Source: Gammaproteobacteria bacterium
GTDB lineage: Bacteria; Pseudomonadota; Gammaproteobacteria; HK1
Length of the DNA: 15,004 bases
Direction of reading: 5' to 3'
Assembly: GCA_013042035.1 (NCBI GenBank)
Contig: JABDQX010000180.1
Location: 1 to 15,004 of the forward strand
This document shows, one piece after another, positions 7,098-14,256 of this stretch. The first letter of the stretch is position 1; each line of letters begins with the position of its first letter. A program made the position numbers and the translations under genes. The notes below the pieces were generated by a model. That model saw nothing but the letters and a program-made list of their open reading frames with translations. It was not told the origin of the DNA and ran no database searches.

Positions 7098-7174
7098 ATT
7101 TTTCTTGAATCAAGCCATTTTTCTACTGAGTCCCGGCTTTCGTTGGACGGTTTCCCCGCCATGAGATCATCCAT
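7094..7174 (-). other. Candidate 26-residue small ORF in the ATPase-permease gap
   Basis: The 81-bp gap between the ATPase stop and the permease ATG is almost filled by an open frame from ATG 7174 to a TGA at 7094-7096. This stop overlaps the permease start codon. The peptide is hydrophilic (MDDLMAGKPSNESRDSVEKW...). The ribosome site (AGGG) is very close to the ATG, so translation is doubtful. It could be a coupling leader peptide or chance. Confidence 0.2.
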
Positions 7175-7178
7175 GACC

Positions 7179-8126
7179 CTACAAAAGTTTGCTCGTCATG
7201 GCACGAAACACATCATCCAACCGGCCCTGTTCTACATACAATTCATCCACCGCCCAATTTCGCTCCCGGACAACCTGATTTACGGTGGTTGATATGGATT
7301 GTCCATGCGTTGAATACAACACCAGCCGCGCCAGTCCGTCCTTTTGGCTTACCAAATCCGCGGATTGCACCCCAGGCAGGTTGGAAAGCGTTGCCTGTAC
7401 CTCTTTTCCATTGTCGACACGCACAGACAGGGTAACCGCATTGTGCCAGCGTGATCTGGCCCGCAGTTCGGTTGGCGTACCATCACCAACCAGCCTACCG
7501 GCCGAAATCACTATGGCCCGGCTGCATACGGAATCCACTTCCTCAAGGATATGCGTGGACAAAATGATGGCTTTCTCGGTGGCCATCCCCCGGATAAGCG
7601 TTCTGACTTCATGCTTTTGATTGGGATCCAGGCCATCGGTGGGCTCATCCAGTATCAGAATTTCCGGGTCGTGGAGGATTGCCTGGGCAAGCCCGACCCG
7701 CCGCTTGAATCCTTTGGATAAGGTCTCGATGGGCTGGCCTAGCACCGATTGGATATTGGTCTTTTCTATGGTATCCGTGATGCGTCGATTCTTTTCTTTT
7801 CCCCGAAGATTCCGGATTCCGGCCACGAAATCCAAAAATCCCGCCGGCGTCATATCACTGTATAAAGGCGCTCCTTCCGGCAGGTAACCGACCCGCCGTT
7901 TTGCAGCAACCGGCGCATCGACAATATCATCACCACCCAATGTGACAGACCCTGCATCAGGCGCCATGAAACCGGTGATAATTCGCATGGTAGTGGTTTT
8001 CCCGGCGCCATTCGGACCAAGGAATCCCAAGACTTCACCTTGATTTACGCGGAAGGAAACATCATCGACGGCTTTGATGGCACCGAAGTGTTTATGGAGA
8101 TTATTGACGCTGACTAATGTATCCAT
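7179..8126 (-). CDS. GldA-like ABC transporter ATP-binding protein
   Basis: This is the ATPase of the exporter, expected to pair with the downstream permease at the inner membrane. Numbered from ATG 8126 (315 residues): Walker A GPNGAGKT (37-44), a Q-loop region around YLPEGAPLYSDMT (81-93) in which Q is replaced by E as in many GldA-type ATPases, signature LSKGF (136-140) instead of LSGGQ, Walker B ILILDEP (156-162) and H-loop H192. The C-terminal 80 residues after GDGTP form the extra domain seen in ABC-2 exporters. ATG 8126 is chosen because AGGAAG lies nine bases upstream and homology begins at once with the LVSVNNLHKHFG segment. An in-frame ATG at 8195 would add 23 residues that do not resemble the family. 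As the first gene of the unit, its promoter should lie in 8127-8504. Confidence 0.92.
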   Translation of the reverse strand: MDTLVSVNNLHKHFGAIKAVDDVSFRVNQGEVLGFLGPNGAGKTTTMRIITGFMAPDAGSVTLGGDDIVDAPVAAKRRVGYLPEGAPLYSDMTPAGFLDFVAGIRNLRGKEKNRRITDTIEKTNIQSVLGQPIETLSKGFKRRVGLAQAILHDPEILILDEPTDGLDPNQKHEVRTLIRGMATEKAIILSTHILEEVDSVCSRAIVISAGRLVGDGTPTELRARSRWHNAVTLSVRVDNGKEVQATLSNLPGVQSADLVSQKDGLARLVLYSTHGQSISTTVNQVVRERNWAVDELYVEQGRLDDVFRAMTSKLL

Positions 8127-8186
8127 TTTACGTTGCTTCCTATTAGGCTGTCTGCAAATTGCCTGCTCGCCGATTGTCTCAAAATT

Positions 8187-8217
8187 ATGATTCAAGTCAA
8201 GTTAGGTATAACCTGAC
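8187..8217. promoter_or_regulatory. Possible FNR/ANR-like site overlapping an inverted repeat
   Basis: On the minus strand, 8200-8187 reads TTGAC-ttga-ATCAT, matching 8 of 10 positions of the FNR/ANR consensus TTGAT-N4-ATCAA. cbb3 operons are commonly FNR- or ANR-regulated. It overlaps GTCAAGTTA-ggta-TAACCTGAC (8196-8217), an inverted repeat with one mismatch. The site lies about 305 bp from ccoN and 60-75 bp upstream of the exporter ATPase, so it is not well placed for ccoN unless the leader is long. The call is tentative. Confidence 0.25.
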
Positions 8218-8450
8218 TGTAGGAAGAATCGGAAATCCCGCATAAATTGAGCAGTTGTGCGAAGCAGCATTAATGTTGCTCTCTGGCAATGTTATAGTTT
8301 GGATTGGATCCGAAGTAGCCGCTTGGAATCAACATGCTACAAAATTAACCTGTTCCATGGAATAGGCATTAGTGTATCTTGATGATTTGTAGCGGTTTTT
8401 ATGTTTGAAGCGTAAAGCCTCCGAATTTTGCCTTGCGAAGCGAGGCCATA

Positions 8451-8473
8451 ATAATTTTGCGGAGCAAAATTAT
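8451..8473 (+). promoter_or_regulatory. Stable hairpin in the ccoN 5' leader
   Basis: ATAATTTTGC (8451-8460) and GCAAAATTAT (8464-8473) form a perfect 10-bp stem with loop GGA, ending 31 bases before ATG 8505 and 14 bases before the ribosome site AGAGGGGGG (8488-8496). Immediately upstream, CCTTGC-gaa-GCGAGG (8431-8445) forms a second weaker stem. They could affect ccoN mRNA stability or translation; this is inference from the sequence only. Confidence 0.45.
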
Positions 8474-8504
8474 CCAAAAAATTTGATAGAGGGGGGAAAT
8501 CTGG

Positions 8505-9947
8505 ATGATGGAAGCAGCGGCATTAGAAAGAAAGTATGACCTGGGTGTCATACGGTGGTTTTCGGTTATGGCGGTAGTGTATTTAGTGGTTGGGGCATCG
8601 GCTGGCGTGTATATCGCCTCCGAGCTGGCGTGGCCGGCCCTGAACTTTGACTTGTCCGCTATCACCTTTGGGCGTCTGCGCCCTCTACACACGAATGCGG
8701 TTATTTTTGCCTTTGGCGGTTGTACGTTGATGGCAACCGGCCTCTATAGTGTACAACGCACCTGTGGCGTGTCGCTGTGGAGTAGCAAAATGGCCTGGTT
8801 CACCTTTTCGGGTTGGAATGTGATTATCGTTTTGGCCGTACTCACCCTGCCATTCGGTATCACACAATCCAAGGAATACGCGGAACTGGAATGGCCCATC
8901 GACATTCTTATTGCCGTAGTCTGGCTTTCCTTCTTGCTCAACTTCGTCATGACGATAGCAATCCGGAAAAGTTCACATATCTATGTGTCCAACTGGTTCT
9001 TCCTGGCGATGCTGGTGATGATCACCTATCTGCACGTTGTAAATAGTTTGGTGGTTCCCGTCCATTTGTTTAAATCCTACTCTATTTTCTCCGGTGTTCA
9101 GGATGCCATGGTGCAATGGTGGTGGGGGCATAACGCCGTAGGTTTCTACCTGACGGCGGGCTTCCTCGGCATCATGTACTATTTTGTACCCAAGCAGGCA
9201 GAAAGGCCGGTTTACTCCTATCGGTTGTCGGTACTGCACTTCTGGGCGCTGACCTTCGGTTACGTATGGCTCGGTGCGCACCACCTGCAATATACGGCTT
9301 TGCCGGACTGGACAGGTTCCCTTGGTGCCGCCGTTTCCATTGCCATGATCATTCCCTCATGGGGTGGTGCAATCAATGGTGTGATGACGTTATCCGGTGC
9401 GTGGGATAAATTACGCACCGATTACGTATTGCGCTTCCTTATCATGTCTCTTGCCTTCTACGCCATGTCCACCTTCGAGGGGCCGTTGATGGCCATCAAG
9501 ACGGTGAACTCGCTGTCCCACTACACCGATTGGACCATTGGTCATGTGCACTCCGGTGCGCTCGGTTGGGTGGCATTGGTCGGGCTCGGTGCCATATATC
9601 ATCTGCTGGGACGCTTGTGGTACACTGATATTTACTCTCCTGCGCTCGTCAATGTACATTTCTGGTTGGCCACCATCGGTGCCGTCATTTATATCGTTGC
9701 CATGTGGGTATCCGGAATCATGCAGGGTCTGATGTGGCGCGCCTACGACGAATTCGGCACATTGGCCTACACCTTTGCTGAAAGCGTCGAAGCCATGCAC
9801 CCGTACTATGCGATGCGCGCCATAGGCGGTTTCATCTTCCTGCTTGGAGTTATTGTCATGCTTTACAACGTGGCGATGACGATTCACAAATCCGCGCGGG
9901 AAGGATCATTGCTCACTGCGCGCGCTCAGGCTATCGCCGACGCATGA
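8505..9947 (+). CDS. ccoN: cbb3-type cytochrome c oxidase catalytic subunit I
   Basis: CcoN carries the low-spin heme b and the heme b3-CuB site where oxygen is reduced, in the inner membrane. The 480-residue protein is a 12-helix heme-copper oxidase. All expected ligands are present: H62 (RPLHTN) and H349 for low-spin heme, H347 (TIGHVHSG) for heme b3, and H209 (WWWGHNA), H259 and H260 (GAHHLQYT) for CuB. Tyr253 lies six residues before H259, the position of the cross-linked Tyr of cbb3 enzymes. These residues keep a constant +2 offset from the Pseudomonas stutzeri numbering as I recall it. Two ATGs (8505 and 8508) are in tandem; the ribosome site AGAGGGGGG eight bases before 8505 allows either. 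It is the first gene of ccoNOQP, and ccoO begins 18 bp downstream. Confidence 0.98.
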   Translation: MMEAAALERKYDLGVIRWFSVMAVVYLVVGASAGVYIASELAWPALNFDLSAITFGRLRPLHTNAVIFAFGGCTLMATGLYSVQRTCGVSLWSSKMAWFTFSGWNVIIVLAVLTLPFGITQSKEYAELEWPIDILIAVVWLSFLLNFVMTIAIRKSSHIYVSNWFFLAMLVMITYLHVVNSLVVPVHLFKSYSIFSGVQDAMVQWWWGHNAVGFYLTAGFLGIMYYFVPKQAERPVYSYRLSVLHFWALTFGYVWLGAHHLQYTALPDWTGSLGAAVSIAMIIPSWGGAINGVMTLSGAWDKLRTDYVLRFLIMSLAFYAMSTFEGPLMAIKTVNSLSHYTDWTIGHVHSGALGWVALVGLGAIYHLLGRLWYTDIYSPALVNVHFWLATIGAVIYIVAMWVSGIMQGLMWRAYDEFGTLAYTFAESVEAMHPYYAMRAIGGFIFLLGVIVMLYNVAMTIHKSAREGSLLTARAQAIADA

Positions 9948-9965
9948 GAAGGGAGGTAAATTTCA

Positions 9966-10679
9966 ATGGCAGATAAAATCCATTCAACACGTTTACAGGA
10001 CAAGCTGGAACGTAAAATCATACCACTTGTTATCGCGACCGCCCTTGTGCTCAGTGTCGGTGGCCTCGTGGAGATTGTTCCTCTTTTCTATCTTGATTCC
10101 ACCTTCGAGCATAACAAATCTCCAGAGATCATGTGGCAACGCAAGGAGGGTCAAACCCTAGATGATTGGAAACCGGGAGATGGCGTACGCCCTTATACAG
10201 CCATGGAGTTGGCGGGACGGGATATATTTCAACGGGAAGGGTGCTACCTTTGTCATTCACAGATGATCCGCCCCTTCCGGGATGAAAAAGAGCGTTACGG
10301 CCATTATTCGCTTGCCTCCGAATCCATGTATGACCACCCGTTTCAGTGGGGTTCCAAGCGGACCGGACCGGATCTTGCACGCGTGGGCGGTAAGTATTCC
10401 GATCAATGGCAGGAACAGCACCTGCGTAAACCACGCTCCCTTGTTCCCGAGTCCGTCATGCCAAACTATCCCTGGCTGGACAGAACGTTATTACATGGGG
10501 AGGCCATTCAGGCGCGCATGAAGGCGATGAAGGTATTGGGTATTCCGTATACCGACGAAGACATTGAGGCAGCCTCAGCGAAGGTCGAGGGAAAAACGGA
10601 AATGGAAGCCATGGTTACCTATCTGCAGGTGCTGGGTACCATGGCCAAAATAGACAAGGGCAAGGAATATCGTGAATAG
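9966..10679 (+). CDS. ccoO: cbb3-type cytochrome c oxidase monoheme subunit II
   Basis: CcoO is a membrane-anchored c-type cytochrome that passes electrons from CcoP to CcoN. The 237-residue protein has one N-terminal membrane segment (about 19-43), a single heme c motif CYLCH (C93, C96, H97) within EGCYLCHSQMIRPFR, and the axial Met165 in VPESVMPNYPW. The GPDLARVGGKYS region (134-145) is also typical. The start has a strong ribosome site, GGGAGG, nine bases upstream. The stop overlaps the ccoQ start. Confidence 0.97.
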   Translation: MADKIHSTRLQDKLERKIIPLVIATALVLSVGGLVEIVPLFYLDSTFEHNKSPEIMWQRKEGQTLDDWKPGDGVRPYTAMELAGRDIFQREGCYLCHSQMIRPFRDEKERYGHYSLASESMYDHPFQWGSKRTGPDLARVGGKYSDQWQEQHLRKPRSLVPESVMPNYPWLDRTLLHGEAIQARMKAMKVLGIPYTDEDIEAASAKVEGKTEMEAMVTYLQVLGTMAKIDKGKEYRE

Positions 10680-10878
10680 CCTCGAGGAATATTTTTATAC
10701 CGACTGGGGAGCAATGACGGCAGCCGATTGGATTGGCATGATTACCACGGTTGTCGCGTTTCTCCTTATGGTTGGACTGTACGTATACGTCTTGCGTCCA
10801 AAGAATCGGGAAAAACTGGAGGCGCATCGTCACATCCCGGTGTCAGAGGACAGAAAAATCGAGTTCGGAGGCAAATGA
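10672..10878 (+). CDS. ccoQ: cbb3-type cytochrome oxidase small subunit CcoQ, GTG start
   Basis: CcoQ is a short single-helix subunit that stabilises the cbb3 complex. The 68-residue protein has one membrane helix (about 19-41) followed by the usual YVLRPKNREKLEAH tail (39-52). The start is GTG 10672, overlapping the end of ccoO by 8 bp, with AAGG six bases upstream. The next ATG (10714) would shorten the N-terminus by 14 residues and lacks this spacing. The stop overlaps the ccoP start, consistent with tight coupling. Confidence 0.88.
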   Translation: MNSLEEYFYTDWGAMTAADWIGMITTVVAFLLMVGLYVYVLRPKNREKLEAHRHIPVSEDRKIEFGGK

Positions 10879-11741
10879 TGGCGGACAAAAATCCCTTCCC
10901 CGGAGAAAACAACACGGGACATATCTGGGACGATAACATACGCGAGTTGACAAACCCGCCACCTCGCTGGTGGATGATCGCCTTTTGGGCAAGTATCCTT
11001 TTTGTTGTCGGCTACAGTTTTCTCTATCCCACTTGGCCTGGCATTACTGGTTTTACCAAAGGAATGCTTGGGTGGACATCAATCAAGGAATACAAGGAAG
11101 GTGTGGATCAAATAGACACCATACGGGCTCGGTACGAAGAGCGGTTATCTAACATGAATGCCAAGGAAATCCTTGCGGACGCTGAATTGTCCCAGTATGC
11201 AAGAGCCTCCGCAAAGGTGCCATTTGGCGACTATTGCGCAGCCTGCCACGGGAAAGGAGGACAAGGCAACGAGGGTTTCCCCGTGCTTGCCGACGATGAC
11301 TGGCTCTATGGCGGAGCTATCGGCAAGATCCAGGAAACCATCACCCTGGGCCGCAAGGGCATCATGATTGGCCATGAGGCATCCTTATCCGGAAGCGAGA
11401 TCGATATACTGGCCAATTACGTTACTGACTTGAGCCAGGGCAAGGACAATCCGGATGGAAAAAACATGTTTTTACAGAAGGGATGCATCGGGTGTCACGG
11501 TATGGACGCAAAAGGTGTCCAGATTATGGGATCGGCCAACCTTACCGATGCCATATGGCGCTTTGTCCCAACTAAAGGGGAAAGTATTGTGGAAAGCGCC
11601 CGAAAAACAATTGCCCACGGTGTAAACGATCCTAACGACCCGCTTACCCGGAATGCCGAGATGCCGTCCTTCAAAGATCGGCTTGGTGAAACCACGATCA
11701 AGAAGCTGGCGGTTTTCGTCCACCAGTGGGGTGGTCAATAG
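10878..11741 (+). CDS. ccoP: cbb3-type cytochrome c oxidase diheme subunit III
   Basis: CcoP is the diheme cytochrome that accepts electrons from soluble cytochromes c. Numbered from ATG 10878 (287 residues): the CcoP N-terminus with HIWDDNIRELTNPPPRWW (15-32), one membrane segment (about 32-52), heme motif CAACH (C120, C123, H124) and heme motif CIGCH (C203, C206, H207). The likely axial Met residues are M163 (GRKGIM) and M262 (EMPSF). In the first domain the usual Met-Pro is Met-Ile, a small deviation. ATG 10875, in the same frame, is the alternative; GGAGG at 10867-10871 is better spaced for 10878. The frame stays open back to 10728, but that part overlaps ccoQ and is not CcoP sequence. 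No ccoGHIS genes follow. Confidence 0.96.
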   Translation: MADKNPFPGENNTGHIWDDNIRELTNPPPRWWMIAFWASILFVVGYSFLYPTWPGITGFTKGMLGWTSIKEYKEGVDQIDTIRARYEERLSNMNAKEILADAELSQYARASAKVPFGDYCAACHGKGGQGNEGFPVLADDDWLYGGAIGKIQETITLGRKGIMIGHEASLSGSEIDILANYVTDLSQGKDNPDGKNMFLQKGCIGCHGMDAKGVQIMGSANLTDAIWRFVPTKGESIVESARKTIAHGVNDPNDPLTRNAEMPSFKDRLGETTIKKLAVFVHQWGGQ

Positions 11742-11774
11742 TATTGCATTGAGCTGACAAGCTATATCATGGGT

Positions 11775-11818
11775 GGGAGTCGGAATTAAAATTGAAACCG
11801 AGTTTGAAACCGGCTCCC
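11775..11818. terminator. Possible bidirectional stem-loop between convergent ccoP and methyltransferase genes
   Basis: GGGAGTCGG (11775-11783) pairs with CCGGCTCCC (11810-11818), a 9-bp stem with one G-U pair and a 26-base loop that contains two near copies of TTGAAACCG. It lies 33 bp after the ccoP stop and 14 bp after the convergent methyltransferase stop. There is no T-run, so terminator function is only probable from position. Confidence 0.4.
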
Positions 11819-11831
11819 AAATCGATTGATG

Positions 11832-12620
11832 TCATCTTTCTGCGGTAATATAGGCGATCCACGCGGGATCGGGTTCGCCCTGTGTTTCCGGAGTAAACAC
11901 GCCGTTGCCTTCCCCTGTTTCTTCATCGGTTCCCTGCCAGTATACGATAGTGCGTCGAAAACCCGATTCCTCCAGGATTTCCAGAATCTCGGGAAGTGTC
12001 CATAAGCGCCAATCGTAGCGGAAGGCTGAATCGAGGCGAGAACCGTCCGGGAATTCGAAATGGATAAAACATGTCATTTCACCATTAATCGGGTTGTAGG
12101 TCGCTTGATCCCAAATATAGGTGAAACCATCGCATTCATTACGATCCTGTATTACTTTGCAACATTCATAGCCACCATACGCATCCAGAAAAAATACACC
12201 ATCCTCGGATAGTCCGTTGCGTACATGCCGGAAATATTCTTTCAGCACCTTACGCTCTGTAAATAGCCAACAACTAAAATTCATGGCGAGAATGGCGTCC
12301 ATAGGTGCTGTTCGTACCGTGCGTACATCAGCGAGTTGTAGCAGTATCCGTTGCCGAGCATCCGGATCGAGTTTGACCACGTTATGTTTCCGGCCCCAAT
12401 CCTGTACATCGGCATCGATATCCACGCCGACAGCATGGTTGGTGGGGCGTCTACGTACCCATTCGCAGGCAGTGCTCGCCGTACCACAGAAATCTTCGCG
12501 TAGAGAACTCGCCCACCGCCCACGCAAGGTTTTGAACGTATCGTCTACAAAATCAATCTCGGCCTCCACACACTGTACTGCCTGTTGATACAATGCATGG
12601 CGATCTTTGGCTTCCGCCAT
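11832..12620 (-). CDS. Class I SAM-dependent methyltransferase, substrate unknown
   Basis: The protein has a Rossmann methyltransferase layout: a SAM-binding motif I in REDFCGTASTACEWV (41-55), the acidic end of strand two in AVGVDID (63-69), motif III-like ADVRTV (97-102), and the motif IV region ILAMNFSCWLF (110-120). The C-terminal half has conserved runs such as FPDGSRLDSAFRYDWRLWTL (190-209) and GTDEETGEGNGVF (230-242). I recognise this as an uncharacterised family of proteobacterial methyltransferases and cannot name a substrate. Numbering is from ATG 12620 (262 residues), which has AGAGAA upstream and where family-like sequence begins. An in-frame ATG at 12752 would add 44 residues with no ribosome site. 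The gene is alone on its strand, convergent with ccoP and divergent from sixA. Confidence 0.85.
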   Translation of the reverse strand: MAEAKDRHALYQQAVQCVEAEIDFVDDTFKTLRGRWASSLREDFCGTASTACEWVRRRPTNHAVGVDIDADVQDWGRKHNVVKLDPDARQRILLQLADVRTVRTAPMDAILAMNFSCWLFTERKVLKEYFRHVRNGLSEDGVFFLDAYGGYECCKVIQDRNECDGFTYIWDQATYNPINGEMTCFIHFEFPDGSRLDSAFRYDWRLWTLPEILEILEESGFRRTIVYWQGTDEETGEGNGVFTPETQGEPDPAWIAYITAER

Positions 12621-12904
12621 TGTTCTCTGGTGAACCCAGTCTTTTCCCGAAGGAATTTCCACCGATTGCGAGACTTCTTGCAAATGGGTATCTTGTGGGA
12701 AAGACGACTCGATTCTTGCCCGTGAGGCTTGATGACACGTTTCTTTTTTCATGTAATGAAATACCGTAAAGCATAAGAAACTCCGTGTTCAACCTTTCCC
12801 AAGGCTGTTAGAGCCTGTTTCGTTAAAGGGATTCTGCTAAAAAATAGCGTCATTAAAGAAGCAGAGACCCACGGACAAAAGTTGCACACGGGGATAAAAA
12901 TTCA

Positions 12905-13432
12905 ATGGAACAGTATACTAGAGAGCTACTCCTTCTTCGGCATGCTAAATCGGATTGGAATAGCGCAGTGGATTCTGATTTTCAAAGACCACTTTCCAAG
13001 CGAGGTACGCGGGATGCGCCTCGTGTGGGACAGTGGCTTAACGATCAGCGTTTATTGCCGGATTTCGTGATTAGTTCACCGGCAACACGCGCGCGCCAAA
13101 CCACATGTAACGTGTGCAATATGACCGGCATTCCGGAAAGTGACATCAACTGGGAGGCACGAATCTATGAGGCTGTCCCCGGAATGCTTATTACGGTATT
13201 GAGCGCATGTCCACAAGTGCGGCTTGTGTTATTGGTTGGTCATAATCCGGGACTCGAGTTGCTGCTGGCCTATCTGTGCGGCTCAACTCTTGAACAACCA
13301 CCCGATGGCAAGCTTATGCCGACGGCCACGCTTGCTCGTATTGGTATGCCACCCGACTGGCGGGCGTTGCAACCCAACACCGGACGCCTTATCTCTCTGA
13401 CAAGGCCTGCCTCAATGGATATTGGCGGATAA
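12905..13432 (+). CDS. sixA: SixA-type phosphohistidine phosphatase
   Basis: Members of this histidine phosphatase branch remove phosphate from phosphohistidine on phosphotransfer proteins. The 175-residue protein shows the catalytic LLRHAKSDW (R12, H13), the second arginine motif SSPATRARQT (R62, R64), an acidic residue in RIYEA (E89), and the second catalytic His in VGHNPGLE (H113). Length is close to E. coli SixA with a slightly longer C-terminus. The ribosome site before ATG 12905 (GGGG) is rather distant. It is followed 39 bp later by msrA on the same strand; the two may be co-transcribed. The target phosphoprotein is not visible here. Confidence 0.9.
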   Translation: MEQYTRELLLLRHAKSDWNSAVDSDFQRPLSKRGTRDAPRVGQWLNDQRLLPDFVISSPATRARQTTCNVCNMTGIPESDINWEARIYEAVPGMLITVLSACPQVRLVLLVGHNPGLELLLAYLCGSTLEQPPDGKLMPTATLARIGMPPDWRALQPNTGRLISLTRPASMDIGG

Positions 13433-13471
13433 AATCCCCAGCCGGGAAGAACAAGGTTTCCACATTAATTT

Positions 13472-14101
13472 ATGTTCAAGAATACAAAATTACCGAATCC
13501 GCGAGAGGCGCTACCAGGGCGCTCTAAAAAGATGTCTGTTTCCGAAAGACATTTCGTCAACGGCTCTCCATTGACACCACCATTTTCAGAGACAATGCAA
13601 ATGGCCATGTTTGGAATGGGTTGCTTTTGGGGAGCTGAACGCAAGTTATGGCAAGTGGGCGGCGTATTTACCACGGCGGTTGGATATGCGGGAGGGTTTA
13701 CGCCAAATCCAATTTACGAGGAAGTATGTAGCGGCATGACCGGACACAACGAAGTAGTCCGGGTAATCTTCGACCCTGGTGTGGTGGGTTACGATGAACT
13801 ACTGAGAGTTTTCTGGGAAGCCCACGATCCCACGCAGGGCATGCGCCAGGGTAACGACATTGGCACCCAATATCGCTCTGAGATCTACGTGTACGATAAC
13901 AAGCAGCATTCATTGGCGTTAGCATCACGAGCTGCCTACCAGAAAACGCTATCAGCGGCAGGTCTTTCCGCAATCACCACGGAAATTGTCCATGCCCCGG
14001 AATTCTATTACGCTGAAGACTACCATCAGCAATATCTGGCAAAGAACCCCAACGGTTACTGCGGCCTTGGCGGAACAGGGTGTAATTACGCTTCTCATTG
14101 A
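13472..14101 (+). CDS. msrA: Peptide methionine-S-sulfoxide reductase MsrA
   Basis: MsrA reduces methionine-S-sulfoxide in proteins using thioredoxin, repairing oxidative damage. The catalytic motif GMGCFWGAE gives nucleophile C51 and acid E56. The C-terminus carries the two recycling cysteines C197 and C204 in GYCGLGGTGC, as in the three-Cys E. coli enzyme. Other family motifs: TTAVGYAGG (67-75), PIYEEVCSGMTGHNEVV (80-96), WEAHDPTQGMRQGNDIGTQY (115-134). Length (209) is normal, including the N-terminal extension seen in longer forms. The ribosome site before ATG 13472 is weak. It sits between sixA and mrcA. Confidence 0.96.
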   Translation: MFKNTKLPNPREALPGRSKKMSVSERHFVNGSPLTPPFSETMQMAMFGMGCFWGAERKLWQVGGVFTTAVGYAGGFTPNPIYEEVCSGMTGHNEVVRVIFDPGVVGYDELLRVFWEAHDPTQGMRQGNDIGTQYRSEIYVYDNKQHSLALASRAAYQKTLSAAGLSAITTEIVHAPEFYYAEDYHQQYLAKNPNGYCGLGGTGCNYASH

Positions 14102-14156
14102 CAGAATTACACACCTTAATACATCAGCGTCTACTCTGCTAAAAGCTTAAAATTCA

Positions 14157-14233
14157 GGCGGTAAAGTATAAGAGCGTGTCTGAAGATCCCGGGCTACCGC
14201 CTCGCGACGACCGGGGATTCTCAGACACGCTCT
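14157..14233. terminator. Large stem-loop between msrA and mrcA with pseudoknot-capable loop
   Basis: AGAGCGTGTCTGA (14171-14183) pairs perfectly with TCAGACACGCTCT (14221-14233); the stem continues through an A-C mismatch, a G-U pair and ATCCC/GGGAT (14186-14190 and 14214-14218). In addition GGCGGTA (14157-14163) is exactly complementary to TACCGCC (14195-14201) inside the loop, so a pseudoknot or alternative hairpin is possible. It lies 70 bp past the msrA stop and 24 bp before the mrcA start. No T-run follows, so it may be an msrA terminator, an mrcA leader element or a small palindromic mobile-type repeat. Confidence 0.6.
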
Positions 14234-14256
14234 AACAAACTAACGGAGTCAAATTA

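Larger units (their letters stand above)
8127..8504. promoter_or_regulatory. Divergent intergenic region between the exporter unit and ccoNOQP
   Basis: These 378 bp should carry the promoters of two divergent units. I see no convincing sigma-70 promoter in either direction. What can be seen are an FNR/ANR-like sequence and overlapping inverted repeat (8187-8217), an 18-bp near-perfect palindrome AGCAGCATTAATGTTGCT (8263-8280, one mismatched pair), and two small hairpins in the ccoN leader (8418-8473). The region is AT-richer than the flanking genes and contains no credible ORF. Confidence 0.5.

Noticed and set aside
8127..8195. Longer start for the exporter ATPase at ATG 8195
   Set aside because: The added 23 residues do not resemble the family, and the ATG at 8126 has a well-spaced AGGAAG.
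8379..8392. TTGATgattTGTAG as an FNR box closer to ccoN
   Set aside because: Only the first half-site matches; the second half keeps one of five consensus bases.
10728..10877. Upstream extension of the ccoP reading frame
   Set aside because: This part overlaps ccoQ in another frame and does not look like CcoP; the ribosome site and family N-terminus place the start at 10878 (or 10875).
12833..12865. TCTGCT/AGCAGA inverted repeat upstream of sixA
   Set aside because: Six-base arms with a 21-base loop are expected by chance, with no supporting context.
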